A stretch of 27,500 bases of DNA, taken from the NCBI GenBank assembly GCA_018398765.1, contig JAHBMJ010000949.1, positions 3,831 to 31,330 on the forward strand, written 5' to 3'. Every line of letters starts with the position of its first letter. Positions within the stretch are counted from its first letter, which is position 1. Made by a program: the position numbers and the translations under genes. Under the pieces are notes generated by a model. It saw only the letters and a list, made by a program, of their open reading frames with translations. It searched no databases and was not told where the DNA came from. Below are positions 11,436 through 20,769 of the stretch, in pieces. The stretch comes from Chromera velia. Lineage: Eukaryota; Sar; Chromeraceae.

Positions 11436-12425
11436 TAGGAGAAAGAAAAGGAGGGGGGGAGACTATTTTTTGGAGAGAGAGTGATGAAAAAGGACATGGA
11501 ATTTTGTTATTTGGGAGAAACAGTAAAGAAAGATGGGAGCTGGAGGAATGGATTCGAAGAAAGAATAAAAAAAGCAAGGAGAAAGATTTATGGTTTGAAA
11601 ACTGAACTCACAATGCTTGGTAGACATCCACTGGGAGTAATTATGAAAATATACAGATCAGCAGCAAGTGAAACATTGCTACAAAGGTGGGTTACAAAGG
11701 GAGGAAGTGAGACAGGATGGGGAGAAATGGATGATCTCTGGTTGAATCTTTGCAGACAAGTTATGTATATACCTCATTTCTCTTCCCGCACACACACACT
11801 TCTTGAGTTTGGCATTCGACCTGCAAGATTTGAAGCGGCGACTTGTATGCTGCAATACATATGGAAGGTAGTGCAAAGGGGGGGACATGACCTGACAAGA
11901 AAAGTCATGGAAGAGCTGGTAAAAGTCAGAAAAAAGAAGAAGAAGGAAGAATATGTACAATATTTAGAAAACTGCTGCGACGTACTGGGGATAGAACAAG
12001 AAGGGGTGTTTATATTACCTAACTTGACAAAAAGAAATGAGGAAGAAAATGAGACAATCGAAACACCAGAATGGGGAGGAAGACTTATGTCGTCTATCGA
12101 GGGTGGAGTGCAGAGAAGCTTATGGGAAGAGGCGACAAGAAATCAACCATGGGAAAAGGAAGAAGAAAGGCAGAAGATCTTAAAAACAGAACGACTACAT
12201 GAAGTGCACAGGACAGACAGATCAGGACTGAGACTGACAAGGTTAGTCTAGAGACACAAGAAGTGGCAAAAATTTGACAAGCCGACACCGCAGCCCTACT
12301 TGACAGACAGAACACTTTCATTCAAACAAAGGAAAGCAATTTTACTCTTCAGGTTAGGAAACTGCCAAACAGCGTGGTGTAAAGCGAAGTTTCAAGGGAA
12401 AGAATTGACCGATGAAGAAAGTAGA

Positions 12426-12512
12426 TGCCCGTTTTGCAGAGAGGAAATAGAAAAGAAGGGATCAACGGAAACAGCACCCATCGGAGATGAATTGCATGCT
12501 CTGATTGAATGT
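12426..12512 (+). other. Zinc-knuckle-like motif after the reverse transcriptase
   Basis: CPFC (12426-12437) is followed by a histidine at 12495 and a cysteine at 12510. This CxxC...H...C arrangement is typical of the zinc-binding region at the end of the reverse transcriptase in many RNase H-bearing non-LTR elements. Here the spacer is lengthened by a charged insert. Confidence 0.65.
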
Positions 12513-13046
12513 GAAGAGATGAAGGCAGAAAGAGAACGAGTGTGGCAGGAATTGAGGAGAGATGAAAAAGTAAGAGGATTTGCAATGTAAATGAAAGATC
12601 TGGCTGAAACGGAGTATGTCAAAATTCTTGTCCCGCTGTTGAAGAGACAAATCAAAGTAGTGGCATGTGCATTAGAGAGAATAGAAGAAAAACTGGCACA
12701 GAAGTGTGGATGGGGCAAATGGGGCAAAGAATACGGAGAACAAGTCCCTCAAAATGACAAAAAGAAAAAGAGAGATCGAACAGAAAGAGAGCACAAAGAA
12801 ACAGAAGAAGAATTTAAACCAGAAGAGAAAGAAGGGGAAGGTGACTCGGAACGGAAAGAGAACGAGAAAGCGAACAAAAAGAGAAACGATGGCCTGTCAG
12901 CGTCAGCCATTAGATTAGGGGACATGAGGGGGGTCATGATGCTCACAGTAAGAGGAAAAAGAAAAGAAGGGACGCAACAAAGGACGGGATCGAATGGAGG
13001 AGCATAAGCAGGGCAGCCCTTGGGAGTTCTCAGATTAGGCAGAGAC

Positions 13047-13520
13047 AAAAAGGTAGTAGTTTACACAGATGGATCAGTACAAAAGAACGGAAAAGAAGGA
13101 GCACAGGCAGGCTACGGAGTGTACTGGGGGAAAGGGCATCCGTTGAACATAAGTAAACGTCTGGGGAGAGAACAATCCAACAATAGAGCAGAGTTGCAGA
13201 CAATCATTGAGGCAGTAGGACAGGCAGAAGAACATTATAAAACAGCGGAATTAACAATAAAAACAGATTCAGAATATGCAAAAAAAATAATAATGGAGTA
13301 TATCCCAAGGTGGATTCGAGAAGGAGGGAAAAGACCGGGAGGGGGGCAAATAAAAAATCAAGATTTGATTCGAAAGTTGTACAATAAAATGGAAAAATGG
13401 GAAAAGAGAGCACCGGGGAAGATTCACTTAGAATGGGTAAAAGCACACAATAAAGAAGAAGAGAATGAAAAAGCTGACCAGCTAGCAAAAAATGGGAGAC
13501 AGCAGCCATTGCCAGACAAA
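13047..13520 (+). other. RNase H domain of the retrotransposon
   Basis: Acidic catalytic residues are in place: Asp at 13068 (YTDGS), Glu at 13191 (NNRAEL), Asp at 13266 (TDSEY) and Asp at 13476 (NEKADQLA), with WVKAHN supplying the usual histidine. The phrases YGVYWGKGHPLN and GGQIKNQDL resemble eukaryotic RNase H1 rather than retroviral RNase H. The domain is uninterrupted from 13008 to its stop and would degrade RNA in RNA-DNA hybrids. Confidence 0.8.
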
Positions 13521-14128
13521 TAGATGGAGAACGAAAGACCTCTTTAAGTCTTTACACCCCCGTCCCACCCCCCCTATCCTTTTTTATGAATCATCCCGTT
13601 CTTAGTACTTTCTTTCTTTCTTTACAGTATAACTTTCTTCCTTCCTTTTTCTCGCTTCATCTGATTTTCAAAAGCGGACTGTCGGCATGATTGTATGATC
13701 ATTGAAATGCTTTCTTTTCAGAATCCTCGTCTTATTTTTTTTTCTCTCTCTTCCTCTCATACATATACTCTTCGTTTCTTTCTCTTTCTCTCTCTCTTTC
13801 CTTCTTTCTCTTTTTCTTTGTTTCTTTCTTTTGTTTTTTCTTTCTTTCTTTTTTTTTTTTTTTTCTTTTTTCTTTCTTTCTTTCTTGCTTTCTTGCTTTC
13901 TTTCTTTCTCTCTTTCTTCTCTGCATTCTTTCTCTTCAGTTTATCTCACAGTTTTCCTCAAGATCTAAGCATTGTTTTCTCTTGTTTGCTATCTTTCTCT
14001 CCTCGTTCAATAAATCAGAGGGCAGTGGAAAAAAAAAGAGCGAATCCATTGACTCCAAAAGAATATGGTGTAGAAAAATGATATTTGGTTTCTTTTTCTA
14101 CATTTTTCCTTTTTATTTCTCTCTCACT

Positions 14129-14172
<44 letters not shown>

Positions 14173-14424
14173 TTTTTCTTTCTTTTTTTTCTTTCTTTCT
14201 TTCTTTTTTTCTTTCTTTCTTTCTTTCTTTCTTTCTTTTTTTTTTTCTTTCTTTCGTTTTTTTTTTTTCTTTTCTTTTTTTCTTCTTTTCCTTCTTTCCT
14301 TCCCTCCTTCCTTCTTCCATTCTTTCCTTCTCTCTTTCCCTTCTTTATTTCTTTCTTTCTTTCTTTCTTTCCTCCCTTTATTCTTACTTTCCTTTTTATT
14401 TCCTTCTTTCGTCCTTTTCCACCG

Positions 14425-14700
14425 GCTATTTAGTACTGATGCCGGGAATGGGAAAAGAAGACGTCAGCGCCCACTTTCTTGCCTTAAACGATAAGTATGT
14501 TGTAGGAGTATAGAGAGACTCTATGGCACCGTGCGCTGGCAACGGTCCAGTCGATATGGACTTGAAGTTTGAAGCAGACAAGCATCTTGAATATGACGTC
14601 GGCCCCTGTCTATCTCTGTTACTGCCCGTTGATGTCTGCCTGTTTGTGCTTCAAAATAAAGAAAAGAAGGAAAAAGCTTGTAAGAGGATGCTTGTGCCTG
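14425..14700. other. Ordinary-composition island inside the microsatellite block, no gene seen
   Basis: About 275 bases of mixed composition with no repeat unit and no splice-supported frame. It may be remnant host DNA or LINE 3' sequence left between expanding repeats. Confidence 0.3.
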
Positions 14701-14734
14701 CCTATGTGTGTTTTTTTTCTTTCTCTTCTATTGC

Positions 14735-14807
14735 TTTCTCTCTCTCTCTCTCTCTCTCCCCCCCTCTCTCTCTCTATGTATTTCTCTCTCTCTGTTCTCC
14801 TCCCCTC

Positions 14808-14848
<41 letters not shown>
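14735..14848 (+). repeat. (CT)n dinucleotide repeat
   Basis: Nearly pure CT runs, broken by one C-run near 14759 and a short TATGTATTT interruption near 14776. It is distinct from the CTTT family around it. Confidence 0.85.
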
Positions 14849-14850
<2 letters not shown>

Positions 14851-15323
14851 TGCCTTCTCTGTGAAGACTCTTCTGGTTGACCTTTTTTCATTTCTCTGGG
14901 TCCCACTTTCAGTTCTCTCAAAAACCTTCACAGTGTTAAGTTCACACTCAAGGTTACCGTTAAAGTTAAGGTAGAGAGCGGTAGAGAGGCGCATGAAAGA
15001 GCGAATAAGAGAGAAGTCAAACCAAGATGGACTTTGTATCGGGAAGTTAATGACTATCCTTTTCCATGTTTTTGATCTTTCAAGCTTTTCTTCCTTTTCT
15101 TTCTTTCCTTCCCCTTTTTCTTTTCTTTTTTACTTTTATTGTATGACTCACCTTATTTTTCGTATTGTTTTTGTTTCCTTCTCTCTCTACCTATTGCTCT
15201 CTCTTTCTCTCTATCTTTGGCTAGTGCTTTAGAGAGAAACAAAAAGAAATTATACTGGGTTTCCTTGGGCAGAATAAAGTGAAGGAAGAGAGAGGAAAGA
15301 GAACGGAAGAGATGCGAGAAGAA

Positions 15324-15511
15324 ACAGGTAGTACTACAAGAAAAAGAGGAGGGGGGTGTTCTTTCACCTTGTTGTCTTTCTTTTTCTCTTTATTCCTTTC
15401 ATTCTTTCTTTCTTTCTACAGGTAGTACTACAAGAAAAAGAGGAGGGGGGTGTTCTTTCACCTTGTTGTCTTTCTTTTTCTCTTTATTCCTTTCATTCTT
15501 TCTTTCTTTCT
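15324..15511 (+). repeat. Perfect 94-bp tandem duplication
   Basis: A unit beginning ACAGGTAGTACTACAAG at 15324-15417 is repeated without a seen difference at 15418-15511. It includes a non-repetitive G-rich part, so it is a true segmental duplication and not simple repeat slippage. Confidence 0.85.
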
Positions 15512-15770
15512 TTCTTTCTTTTTTTCTTTCTTTCTTTCTTTCTTTCCTTCTTTTTTTCTTTCCTTCTTTCCTTCTTTCCTTCTTTCTTTTTTTCCTTCTT
15601 TCTTTCTTTCCTTCTTTCTTTCTTTCTATCTTTCTTTTTTTCCTTCTTTCTGTTGTCTCTTTCTTTCTTTCGTTCTTTCTTTTTTTGTTTCTTTCTTTCT
15701 TTCTTGCTTTCTTTCTTTCTTTCTATGTTTTTCTTTTATTCTTCAGTTCTCTTGTCTTAATTTTTTCTTC

Positions 15771-15930
15771 CTTTCTTTCTTTTTTTCTTTCTTTCGTTCT
15801 TTCTTCCTTTCTTTCTTTCTGTCTTTTTTTCTTTCTTTTTTTCTTTCTTTCTTTCTTTCTTTTTTTCTTTCTTTCGTTCTTTCTTCCTTTCTTTCTTTCT
15901 GTCTTTTTTTCTTTCTTTTTTTCTTTCCTT
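15771..15930 (+). repeat. 80-bp tandem duplication within the CTTT tract
   Basis: The segment marked by TTTCGTTCTTTCTTCC and a following TCTGTCTTTTTTTC appears at about 15771-15850 and again 80 bases later, with the same interruptions in the same order. Confidence 0.7.
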
Positions 15931-15975
15931 CTTTCTTTTTTTCTCTTTTTCTTTCTTTCTTTCTTTCCTTCTTTC

Positions 15976-16115
15976 TATAGTTTTGCTTCCCCTATTTTAG
16001 CTTCTTCGTTCTCTTCCTTTCTCTTTCTTTCTCTTTCTTTCTTTCTTTCTTTCTTTCTTTGTTTTTTTCTTTCATTCTTTCTTTCTTTCTCTCTTTCTTT
16101 CTTTTTTTTTTTTTT

Positions 16116-16154
<39 letters not shown>

Positions 16155-16290
16155 CTCTTTCTGTTTTTCTTTCTTTCTTTTTTTTTCTTTTTTCTTTCTT
16201 TCTTTGTTTCTTTCTTGGTTTCCTTCTTTCTATAGTTTTGCTTCCCCTATTTTAGCTTCTTGATTCTCTTCCTTTCTCTTTCTTTCTTTC
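15976..16290 (+). repeat. Two copies of a 57-bp segment 255 bp apart
   Basis: A segment starting TATAGTTTTGCTTCCCC occurs at 15976 and at 16231. The copies match for about 57 bases except for CG versus GA in the middle. This implies a 255-bp tandem duplication whose CTTT parts have since diverged. Confidence 0.75.
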
Positions 16291-16375
16291 TTTCCTTCAT
16301 TCTTTCTTGCTTTCCTTTTTCTTTTTTTCCTCCTTCTTTTTTTTCTTTCTTTCTTTTTTTCCTTTTAAATTTCTT

Positions 16376-17699
16376 CAATCAGGGGTTTTTCCCTCCATTT
16401 CCCTGGAGGTTTCCCCCTGAGGCGCTGTGAGGGGAGGGGGAAAGACGATATGCAGGGAGATAGAAGGAAACGAGGGCGCTCCAAATTACTTGCAGCGCTA
16501 AGAAATCGGTGACTATTTCTTCCGGGGGCCAAAACGAAAGTTTTCGGTCGGCTGCATACGATAGCCAAGCAGGCTGGTATGTTCAAAAACCGGGCTGGAA
16601 ATGGTTGTCAAACCTTCCCTGGCTCTTATTCTGGTCAGTAAAGGTGGGGAAAGGGAAGGAAGGAAGTAAACTGACTGAACAAAAATAGGGAGTGGGAAGA
16701 GCTGAAAAGGGGAAGGAAAAGCCAGGTTTTTTCCCTCATTGATCAAAAGAGGAGGTTTTTTCCCTGGCTGCAGACCGCCGTAATTGAAAAAACGGTGGTC
16801 AGCATGGTATGTCAGTGGTATGGGTAGGGTACGAATGGGTGAGGTGGGAGGGAATAAGACACAATAAAGGAACCGCTAACATGCTGAGGGGGTTGGGAAA
16901 GGAGGAACCACTGGAGGGCTTGGAACTACAGTCAAAGTACTGGGTAGCAGGTCTGGCTTTCTTTGGGCAGGATGAACAGAACGAAAGGAGAGGAAAGAGA
17001 ATGGAAGAGAAGGGGCAAGAGAGAGATACAAGAAAAAAGGAAAAGGTGGTGATAGATGGGGGGGTGGGGGTGCTCCACAGTGCTGCAGCGACTGATGGAA
17101 CGCTAGACTTGGTCGTTTCGTTAGTCTAGCGTTGGATGGTACACAGCGGACGACTGAGAGGGGAGAGGCGGGAGAGACCTCAGGCATGGCAAGAATATCT
17201 CAGGCTGTCAGGTCATGTAGTAGGGTGGACTTCAAGGCTGTGACAGTCAGATAGACCTGCCATGCGGCAGAGGCAGGGGTGGGGGAGAGGTGTAGCTAGG
17301 AAAGTATGTTTGACATCCTGCATGACTGAAGTTTTACCAGACTGCCTCAGTGGGAGGGGGAGCAGACATGCATATAGGGTATGGGACTGACTCGGCGAAG
17401 TGTATCCCAGTGGATAGCCACAGCCCCGTGGTGGACGAGAGTCCGCCGACAAGACAAGACAAGATAATTACTTTGTGCATGCATGCCCTTCAAGTAACTC
17501 GTACGGAGTTGGCTCTGGAAAGCGAAGCGGGGGGCACTTACAAAACAAAAATACCCCAGCCCATGCATGTACGTTGTCTTTCACCAAAAAAGGCCCCAAA
17601 AAGATCCCACCCCAAATCTACTATACTTAACCCAGCGAGCCTTTTTTTTTTAGCTACACGCGCCTACATACGTTTTTTTAGATACACTCGCGGGGGGGT
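16376..17699. other. No supported gene; purine-rich plus strand
   Basis: The plus strand is G/A-rich from about 16620 to 17180. An open frame at 16809-17129 is Glu/Lys/Arg/Gly-rich, like the LINE frame, but has no recognisable motif and may be a retroelement scrap. Two overlapping TGCATGC motifs occur at 17476-17486. The rest holds nothing I can name. Confidence 0.35.
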
Positions 17700-18190
17700 G
17701 CGGGGACCCCGGAAAGCCACCGCTAAAAATGGTCCCGTAAGCGAAAAAAGTGTTCTGTCTATGCGTATCGCACCCCAACCACACGCGACCAGCCCCAGAA
17801 AGACTACCATCAAAAATGGTCCCGCAAGCGAAAAATTAACTAAACGCTACGGGTGACTCCCCTGGGGTGAGTGCTTTGTGCGCGCCGCGCCATATGACTC
17901 GCGGCCGCGAAAAAGATGAGTGCCTTAGAATTGAAATTATCCGGCTGGGGACATTTGATGGGCTATAAATGTTTGACAGGCCAGGGATTTTTGGTGAGCC
18001 TGCCAGCCGAGCTCACTAACCAGCCTGCGCCAGGCTATTTTGACAGACCATGTATACGCTATTTTGACGGGACCAACGGCCGGTATGCTGGGACGTACTA
18101 TACATCTACGAACCTTCAAAAAATTTTTTGACAGGCCAGGGATATTTGACGGGCCTAGTGATCTTTACCGGCTCATTTTTTTGACAGGCC
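17700..18190. repeat. Degenerate tandem repeat with a period near 87 bp
   Basis: CCCCRGAAAG occurs at 17707 and 17793 (86 apart), and GGTCCCGYAAGCGAAAAA at 17731 and 17818 (87 apart), giving two clear copies. Beyond these, TGAYRGRCY-like cores recur at 17955, 17974, 18041, 18065, 18129, 18147 and 18182. The cores come in pairs 18-24 bases apart, and the pairs repeat every 82-91 bases. The two halves do not share an obvious unit but share the period. It may be a decayed satellite. Confidence 0.55.
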
Positions 18191-19037
18191 AGGCTAGTGG
18201 TCCAGAAAAGCATGCATCAACCCGCGTTGCTATGCATACGTACGTCAGTGGCCCCAGAAAGCGACAAGCCGCCCGGGCTTTTTTCCTGGGGGAGGGGGGG
18301 TTCTGCGGCTTTTCTTACGGGGGGGGGGGCGGCGCGACCGCCCGGTCGGCTGGCCGGCGTGCGTCAATCGTGAAGTTCTCATTTTTCTTGCTTTCCAGGG
18401 CCGTTCGCAAGCTTGCTTGCGTCAGATGCACATGCATATACGACGCGCGCGCGGTCCCGAAAAGCATACTTGGCTGCCGTGGCCCCCGCCCCATGGCAGC
18501 ACACAACTTAGACATGCCCAAGCCCCCGATGGTGTGCATCAATTAGTGGACCCCTAAATAGCCCCCCGAGGCACTCACCCAATTGGTTGGGTGTATCCCG
18601 TAATAATACGGAGCTAAGTGGGTTTGGGTGTGGGCATGCATGGAGGGCTCTTTCACCAATTGCCGCTGTTGGCCCCGGAAAGTGCTGCATGGGCGGCTCT
18701 TTAATTAATACATTTGAGGTTCGTCCGAAGATTGCTCTTTCAAGGGGCACTCTCACACACACGTATGAATACATCAAGCTACTCTCCACGCGCTTGTGTT
18801 CGAAGAGAGACTTCACAAATCCTCACTCAGCAGATACTCACTTGACGAGTTGTTGATGTGTCAGAACTGCGAAATACCCCCTCCTGCTGGTAGCAAGCTT
18901 TCTGCAACATCCTTGCAAAGAGAAGAACTTCGCGAATGCCTCGCTGAGTCGAGCTCTCGTCGCCTTTTGGCCTCGGTTTAAAGGCGTGTGCTTCCGTCTT
19001 TCCCAACGGTCTTGTCGTTTGACTTGCTTTGACCGAG
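18191..19037. other. 5' flank of the ERD2-like gene, no gene seen
   Basis: No splice-consistent exon was found. GGYCCMGAAAAGC or GGCCCCRGAAAG motifs recur at 18199, 18251, 18453 and 18671, related to the copies at 17707 and 17793 but without fixed spacing. The reverse of TGCATGC occurs near 18209 and 18633. The transcription start of the downstream gene should lie in the last few hundred bases; no core promoter was recognised. Confidence 0.35.
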
Positions 19038-20769
19038 ATGGAAATCTGGCTTTTCATATGTGGGTACTTGATCCACTTCCTTGGAAGTTGTGTTCTTCTC
19101 TGGAAGATCATGGCGACCAAGTCAATTTATGGATTGGCGGCAGATACCCAAGTGTGTTTTGTGTTGGCAACACTCAGTCGATGCATGTGGTCACTGGATA
19201 CCCGGCTTGTCGAGGTACGTCCTGTCGTCTTCCGTCTGTTCCGAGACCGCCCAGAGGTTCTTGTGGCTCTCACGTCCTTGGCTTGATGTCTGCAGACGAA
19301 GCTGGCGTATCTGGAACTGTTCCTATCAACATCGGTGGCCATCATCCTCGGCCTTCTTGTAATACGTTACCGGCACACGACAACGAAGAAACCAGCAACA
19401 CTTCTCCGTTATTTCGTGATTGTTCCGGTCGCATTGGTTCTTGCTTTTTTCGTTCATCCGGGACATCACTGGTGGACAGTGCAGATTCTGGTGGCCTTCA
19501 CGATGTATGTCGAAGCGGGTGCACTGATTCCTCAATTGTACTTGATGAGGAAAATGATAGAGGTCAGTCAGAAGTGACCAACCTGTCCCAGTTGGATTCT
19601 AGTCAGAGGGACGTGGAGCGATGACATTGCATGGCAATCCTGAATGTGTCTATGCCTCTGTTTGCAGATTGAGCCCCTCACAAGCCATTATGTGGCGATG
19701 TTGGTGCTTTCCAGGGTTGTACGGATGCTCTTTTGGGTACAATTGTACTACCAAGGTTAGTCATTTTGTTGCCTTCCTTGCTTCCCCCCTCCTTCTCCCA
19801 ATCCTCTTGTGTGTTTCAATCCTCTCGCCAGCGTTTATGCTCACTCTTTTGCGTCTGCCCAGGGCTTGAACGCAAAGATCCAGGCGCTGAAACTTCTCCT
19901 TAATTGTCAAGCAGGCTCTCTTCCGACTGGTCCCTCTCCCAGCCCTCTGCCTGCCTGTTCACCTTTGTCCTCCCGTTTCTGCCAACCTTTCCCCGTTCCC
20001 ATTCGCCGGGCGTTTTCAAACGAAAATGCTTCTTTTGACCTTGCATCGACCGAACTGTTTTGCAGGAGAACACTTCGTTGGTCTCTTTCTGGCAGACTTG
20101 GTACATACGCTCCTATCAGGTCAGCAGCACGTGACACAACGGTGCAAGTTCACGTCTGTAGAACAGATGTATCCGGAAAAGTTTGCAACTCCAAAGAAAG
20201 GAACCCTGCCTGTCTGTCGCTTATGCGTGCATGCAGAAAGAAGGCGACTTCCTGTCTTCCTGATCATTTTCCTGTCTTTTCTGTGACTCTTCGTCTCTCC
20301 GCATCGATTAATCAGATTCTCCCTCCTCCGTCCATACTTCCCCTTCCTGCTTCTCCTCTGTTTCGCCTTGGACATTCATTTTGTATCTGTACGCGGAAAA
20401 GAAACATACACAGCAGCAGCAGGGCTTGTGAGCGTGTGTTTGTGGGTAGCGGGTACGACTGGTGTGCGACCTTGAGAAGGAGTCGGCACCTCCGTCTGCC
20501 CGCCTACAGTGGCCCATACGGCCCTTCATGCCTGTCTGCGTTTCTGTTTGTTTGTTTTCTCCCTAATTGCCTCCGTCCGTGTCGCGCTACCATGGACCTT
20601 GTCTTTCTGTCGTTCTGCTGCTTCTCTCTTTTCATCCTGTGTCTTCAGGAAAAACCATACTGAGTAATGACTCTTTGTTTGTGTTGCATGGGTGTTTGCT
20701 GCAGTGGACTACCTGTACTTGTGGTGCCGGAAATTGCGACACGGAGGATCTTTAATCTATCGAGTTTGA
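19038..20769 (+). CDS. ERD2/KDEL-receptor family protein, complete, 5 exons, 216 residues
   Basis: Exons 19038-19214, 19296-19562, 19668-19755, 20066-20119 and 20705-20769 (stop TGA); all phases match and the length equals the family's (about 212). Members are seven-helix Golgi/ER membrane proteins that bind escaped ER proteins by their C-terminal tetrapeptide and return them in COPI vesicles. Family landmarks visible: the N-terminal helix with IHFLG, QVCFVLATLSR, the pair YVEAGALIPQLYLM (Glu132 matches human Glu127) and TSHYVAMLVLSR (Arg164 matches human Arg159). Compared with the human receptor as I recall it, Arg5, Tyr48, Trp120, Tyr158 and Arg169 are replaced by Leu, Cys, Val, Ser and Leu. 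It may therefore be a divergent ERD2-like paralogue rather than the main KDEL/HDEL receptor. No C-terminal Lys-rich tail of the human type is seen. The start is the first in-frame ATG; it gives the expected N-terminus. Confidence 0.85.

Larger units (their letters stand above)
9369..13523 (+). pseudogene. Retrotransposon polyprotein frame with eleven internal stop codons
   Basis: One frame, starting at ATG 9369, runs to TAG 13521-13523 (1385 codons). Recognisable domains stay in that frame throughout. Internal stops: TAG 9477, TGA 9531, TGA 9687, TAA 9696, TAA 10518, TGA 10581, TAG 11004, TAG 11436, TAG 12249, TAA 12588 and TAA 13005. No frameshift was needed anywhere. Each TAA or TAG could derive from CAA or CAG, and each TGA from CGA, by one C-to-T change. 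The longest uninterrupted segments are 9699-10517 and 11439-12248. As it stands the copy cannot make the full protein without readthrough. The frame upstream of 9699 is less certain, since only composition supports it. Confidence 0.7.
9369..13600 (+). mobile_element. LINE-type (non-LTR) retrotransposon, probably 5'-truncated
   Basis: A single reading frame contains, in order, a charged Glu/Lys/Arg-rich N-terminal part (9369 to about 10500), a reverse transcriptase (about 10540-11435), a CxxC-H-C zinc motif (12426-12512) and an RNase H (13047-13520). No long terminal repeat, integrase or protease is seen. No apurinic-type endonuclease is visible upstream of the reverse transcriptase, so the copy is truncated or uses another endonuclease. 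The coding strand is extremely purine-rich. The 3' end is not sharply defined: after the last stop come about 80 C/T-rich bases and then CTTT repeats, which may have grown from the element's tail. No target duplication for the whole element was found. Confidence 0.75.
13600..16375 (+). repeat. Long CTTT/CT pyrimidine microsatellite block
   Basis: For about 2.7 kb the plus strand is mostly C and T. It is dominated by CTTT units with T-runs, at about 13735-13925, 14112-14420, 15395-15990 and 16010-16375. Two islands of ordinary sequence (about 14425-14700 and 14850-15320) interrupt it. The long open frames here encode only Phe/Leu/Ser runs on one strand and Lys/Arg/Glu on the other, and are products of the repeat. 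The block lies between the LINE and the next gene. Confidence 0.9.

Noticed and set aside
9369-13523. Stop codon reassignment (TAA/TAG read as Gln)
   Set aside because: The coiled-coil, adenylate kinase and ERD2-like genes have no in-frame TAA, TAG or TGA inside their exons and end naturally at TAA or TGA at family-like or exon-consistent positions.
13695-16263. Several long open frames rich in Phe, Leu and Ser
   Set aside because: They are translations of CTTT and CT repeats, lack any non-repeat coding part and have equally long shadows on the other strand.
13600-16375. Regular repeats suggesting a CRISPR-like array
   Set aside because: There are no constant-length unique spacers; the units are tetranucleotides and segmental duplications in a eukaryotic genome.
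18040-18546. 168-codon open frame upstream of the ERD2-like gene
   Set aside because: It crosses the degenerate repeat field and G-runs and has no recognisable domain.
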